From positions 225,124 through 289,123 of the forward strand of contig QLIY01000055.1 of NCBI GenBank assembly GCA_003260075.1: a stretch of 64,000 bases of DNA, given 5' to 3'. The notes under the pieces were generated by a model. It made no database searches. It worked only from the letters and a program-made list of their open reading frames with translations, and was not told the origin of the DNA. Shown in pieces: positions 61,752-64,000 of the stretch. The stretch is from Phallusia mammillata (taxonomy: Eukaryota > Chordata > Ascidiacea > Phlebobranchia > Ascidiidae). The translations under genes and the position numbers were made by a program. Every line of letters starts with the position of its first letter. Position 1 is the first letter of the stretch.

Positions 61752-63418
61752 GGAAACATGCTATTATTCTATGCATAGATTTCTAGACACATGGCACTGC
61801 TACTGAATATTTTCAGAGCTGTTTTGTGCATCCAATGTTGGTTGCAACGCATAGTGAGAAGTTAAAGGCAACAAGCAAACAGGCACGTAAACATTTGTAT
61901 TAAATTGACGTAATAAAACGCCTATATTAAACTATAAAATTGCAAAGATAGTATACCGTGTACATATCAATTTAAACGCATAGTCTCTTTAAACACAGCG
62001 TTGTGTTATGTTTTTTGGTACTGATCTTGCCTTGTATTTCGTAGGTAGCAACAGCAGTCGCGTATAGGCAAGATGGAAACCGAACCAATTGAAGTTAAGT
62101 AATCTTTTTTTCAGTTTTATGTATTACAATAAATTGGCCTCATAATTAGAGATTTATCTGTTTTATATCTGTTAGACTGATTTGTAGTTTGTTGGTATAC
62201 TTTTCAGTTTTGCACGCTGACTTGGCATGTGATGTTGCACTTACGTTGGGCATGTCACGTGTGTTCTGACTAGTATATTGTTAGCCTAAGCCTGAACAAA
62301 AAGATTAGATATGAACTAGATTTACTGCTGTATTTTATTTTAGAACTGTTGACCTGTGCTGTCTTGCAGGACCACAGGCGAGCTACAGCTAAATCCTTAG
62401 CAGGTTAGTGCAAAACAGCGCCAGTAGTGATAATCCTTTTTGATACGTCTCCTATTAAAATGCGTGTTTTTGTTTTGTTTAGTTCCCGCGGAAATGCGCG
62501 AGATTAACAACTGCTGTGATTGTTCGAAGGCAAAGTATTCAAAGATGAAACCACATTTTTGGACGTGTGCGATCGGTTATTCTGCTTGCTGTTGGAATTG
62601 AAGATGGATGGGGGTCTATGTAGGTAATTCTGTTTTCAAGTAAATTGTTTCTTCGGTAATGCTTTCTGCTTTGTGTTAGGCAACAAGAGTCGCGTACAGC
62701 CAAGATGAAAATTGAAGCCGATTAAAGTTAAGTTACCTTATTCATTTTTCGTTTTATGTCCTAGATTTACAGGTTTAATACTTTTTAGGTTCCCCCCCCC
62801 CTTCTTCGGTAATGCTTTCTGCTTTGTGTTAGGCAACAAGAGTCGCGTAGAGCCAAGATGAAAATTGAAGCCGATTAAAGTTAAGTTACCTTATTTATTT
62901 TTCGTTTTATGTCCTAGATTTACAGGTTTAATATTTATTAGGTGAAGTTGTAGTTGTTAAACTTATAGTATAGCATGCTGTCTTGACATGTTGCACTTTA
63001 TGCATGGCATGTTACACTTTATGCTTGGCATGTCACTTGTTTTGTGACTACTAAATTGTCAGCATCGGTTCGAACAAAAGATTAGATGTGAACTAGATTT
63101 ACGGTTGTGTGTTGCGATTCTTGGTACTGCTTCTGCTTTTCTTTTTATAGGAAGGCAACAAATCGAAAACATTTTTAAAGTTGTCGATATATTTAATTCT
63201 TAAGGTGGCACTTTTTGTCGAAGAAATGCAATTTTAAACCAATTTCTAATTTACATGTTAGACACAACGATCGCGATTCATGTTGTTTGATCGCCTAACA
63301 TGGAACCGTACATTGCAAGTATCTGAAAATGTGAGTATGACAGATGATAACTTTGTATATTGCCGACAGTAATTATTTATCGCTTAGTAAAACAACAGTT
63401 CTGTTTCTTGGTACTGCT

Positions 63419-63457
<39 letters not shown>

Positions 63458-63779
63458 ATATATGGAACCAAAATGAAACATGGTAAGTCTGTTCTTTTCG
63501 TTCGGCTTGCACAATGTTATCTATGATTTAATTTCAATAGAAATACACCGGTTAAGGCATTGCGACTTCGAGAGTCTTGAACAATGGAAGAAGAGAGTCT
63601 TGTCGCTCTTAGAAAAAAAAGAAAGAAGAGAATTTGGTAAGCTTCTCTGTTCCACTTACGGTGACAATAAGGTTTTTAGGCTACTAAATACTTGCCATCT
63701 ATAGGCTATAACCACTGCTTGCCCAAACAGCAAATAATCGTTTACATATCTGTGTCAACCGTCACTTACAGAAAACGTT

Positions 63780-63865
63780 TTGCCGTTGAAATCATGGTGT
63801 AGTGGTACAGTTCCAGTGCGAAGATTTTAACGATACAGGTTCGAACGATGGGGCCACCTCTAATC
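63780..63865 (+). repeat. tRNA-like sequence
   Basis: atggtgtagtggtacagttcc resembles a D-arm/A box and acaggttcgaacgatgg a B box, about 33 bp apart. No matching acceptor stem was found. It is a tRNA-derived element or a pol III promoter relic; a functional tRNA is not supported. Confidence 0.35.
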
Positions 63866-64000
63866 ACTTGAGACCTGTGCTGTGTTGCAGGACCAACAGT
63901 TAAACGCTAGAGTCAAGACCGCGAATCCGTGATCAACACACAATATTTTCACAGGTTAGTGCAACAGAAATATATAAATCAAATAAGCATTGAAATGCTT

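Larger units (their letters stand above)
50231..64000 (+). repeat. array of hairpin-bearing transcription units
   Basis: About six related units are visible, starting near 50.2, 54.9, 56.5 (plus allele at 58.7), 60.4, 61.3-62.5 and 62.5 kb, with a further partial one near 63.8 kb. Each shows some of: attggtcga-like box, exon ending in cag|gtaat, family A hairpin, tttcttggtactgct acceptor region, exon ending gttaagt, ggcatgttgcactt palindromic segment, exon ending cagcag|gtaagt, and ttcccgcgga exon. Units have diverged strongly except in these elements. It is interpreted as a lineage-specific small-RNA locus. Confidence 0.5.

Noticed and set aside
63344-63526. Proline-rich frame
   Set aside because: Produced by 38 C at 63420-63457 in the hairpin array; neighbouring codons show no conservation.
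63780-63865. Functional tRNA gene
   Set aside because: A- and B-box-like words are present but no acceptor stem or convincing anticodon arm could be formed.
50231-64000. CRISPR-like or satellite array
   Set aside because: Repeat spacing is irregular (1-4 kb), elements are splice-site bounded and there are no short regular spacers.

Overview
The window looks like nuclear DNA of an invertebrate chordate. It is AT-rich, its genes are cut into many short exons with GT-AG introns, and it is crowded with small non-autonomous DNA transposons. The encoded proteins (a multi-thioredoxin ER protein, a lifeguard/TMBIM protein, a C17orf98-like protein, an apelin/angiotensin-type GPCR) are metazoan and chordate-like. 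A tunicate close to Ciona fits best; this is inference, since no database search was possible. All four convincing protein genes read on the + strand, and exon phases close without error in each of them.

Layout. 1-14996: 3' part (22 complete exons plus the end of one) of a protein disulfide isomerase-like gene with eight thioredoxin-type modules and a C-terminal RDEL. 14997-16604: spacer with two hAT-type MITEs. 16605-22050: complete nine-exon lifeguard (GRINA/FAIM2/TMBIM1-type) gene with poly(A) signal at 23062. 23491-23562 (minus): tRNA-Trp(CCA). 25392-30070: seven-exon gene whose C-terminal half resembles vertebrate C17orf98. 30071-37000: spacer without a convincing gene. 37001-46794: ten-exon class A peptide GPCR. 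46795-50280: repeat-rich spacer. 50280-64000: a repetitive array of transcribed-looking units (short exons, conserved splice sites). Their introns hold a family of pre-miRNA-like hairpins whose arms show compensatory changes between copies. This is the most interesting part of the window.

Assembly warning. About 36 runs of C (mostly exactly 10-11, a few of 13, 37-38 and 53) occur, all as C on the + strand and never as G. Most are flanked by two near-identical copies of the same 80-400 bp with a few percent difference. They behave like contig junctions where two divergent alleles overlap and a gap placeholder was written as C. Several apparent duplications (GPCR exon 2, part of PDI exon 7, blocks in 44.6-46.3 kb and 54.8-57 kb) are therefore probably allelic, and the poly-Gly/poly-Pro reading frames are artefacts. 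Two single n characters (13309, 58719) mark similar joins. The 58719 join suggests that 56519-58718 and 58720-60457 are two alleles of one locus.

The protein genes do not form an obvious pathway. The hairpin array lies immediately downstream of the GPCR on the same strand and appears to be an independent transcription unit or series of units.
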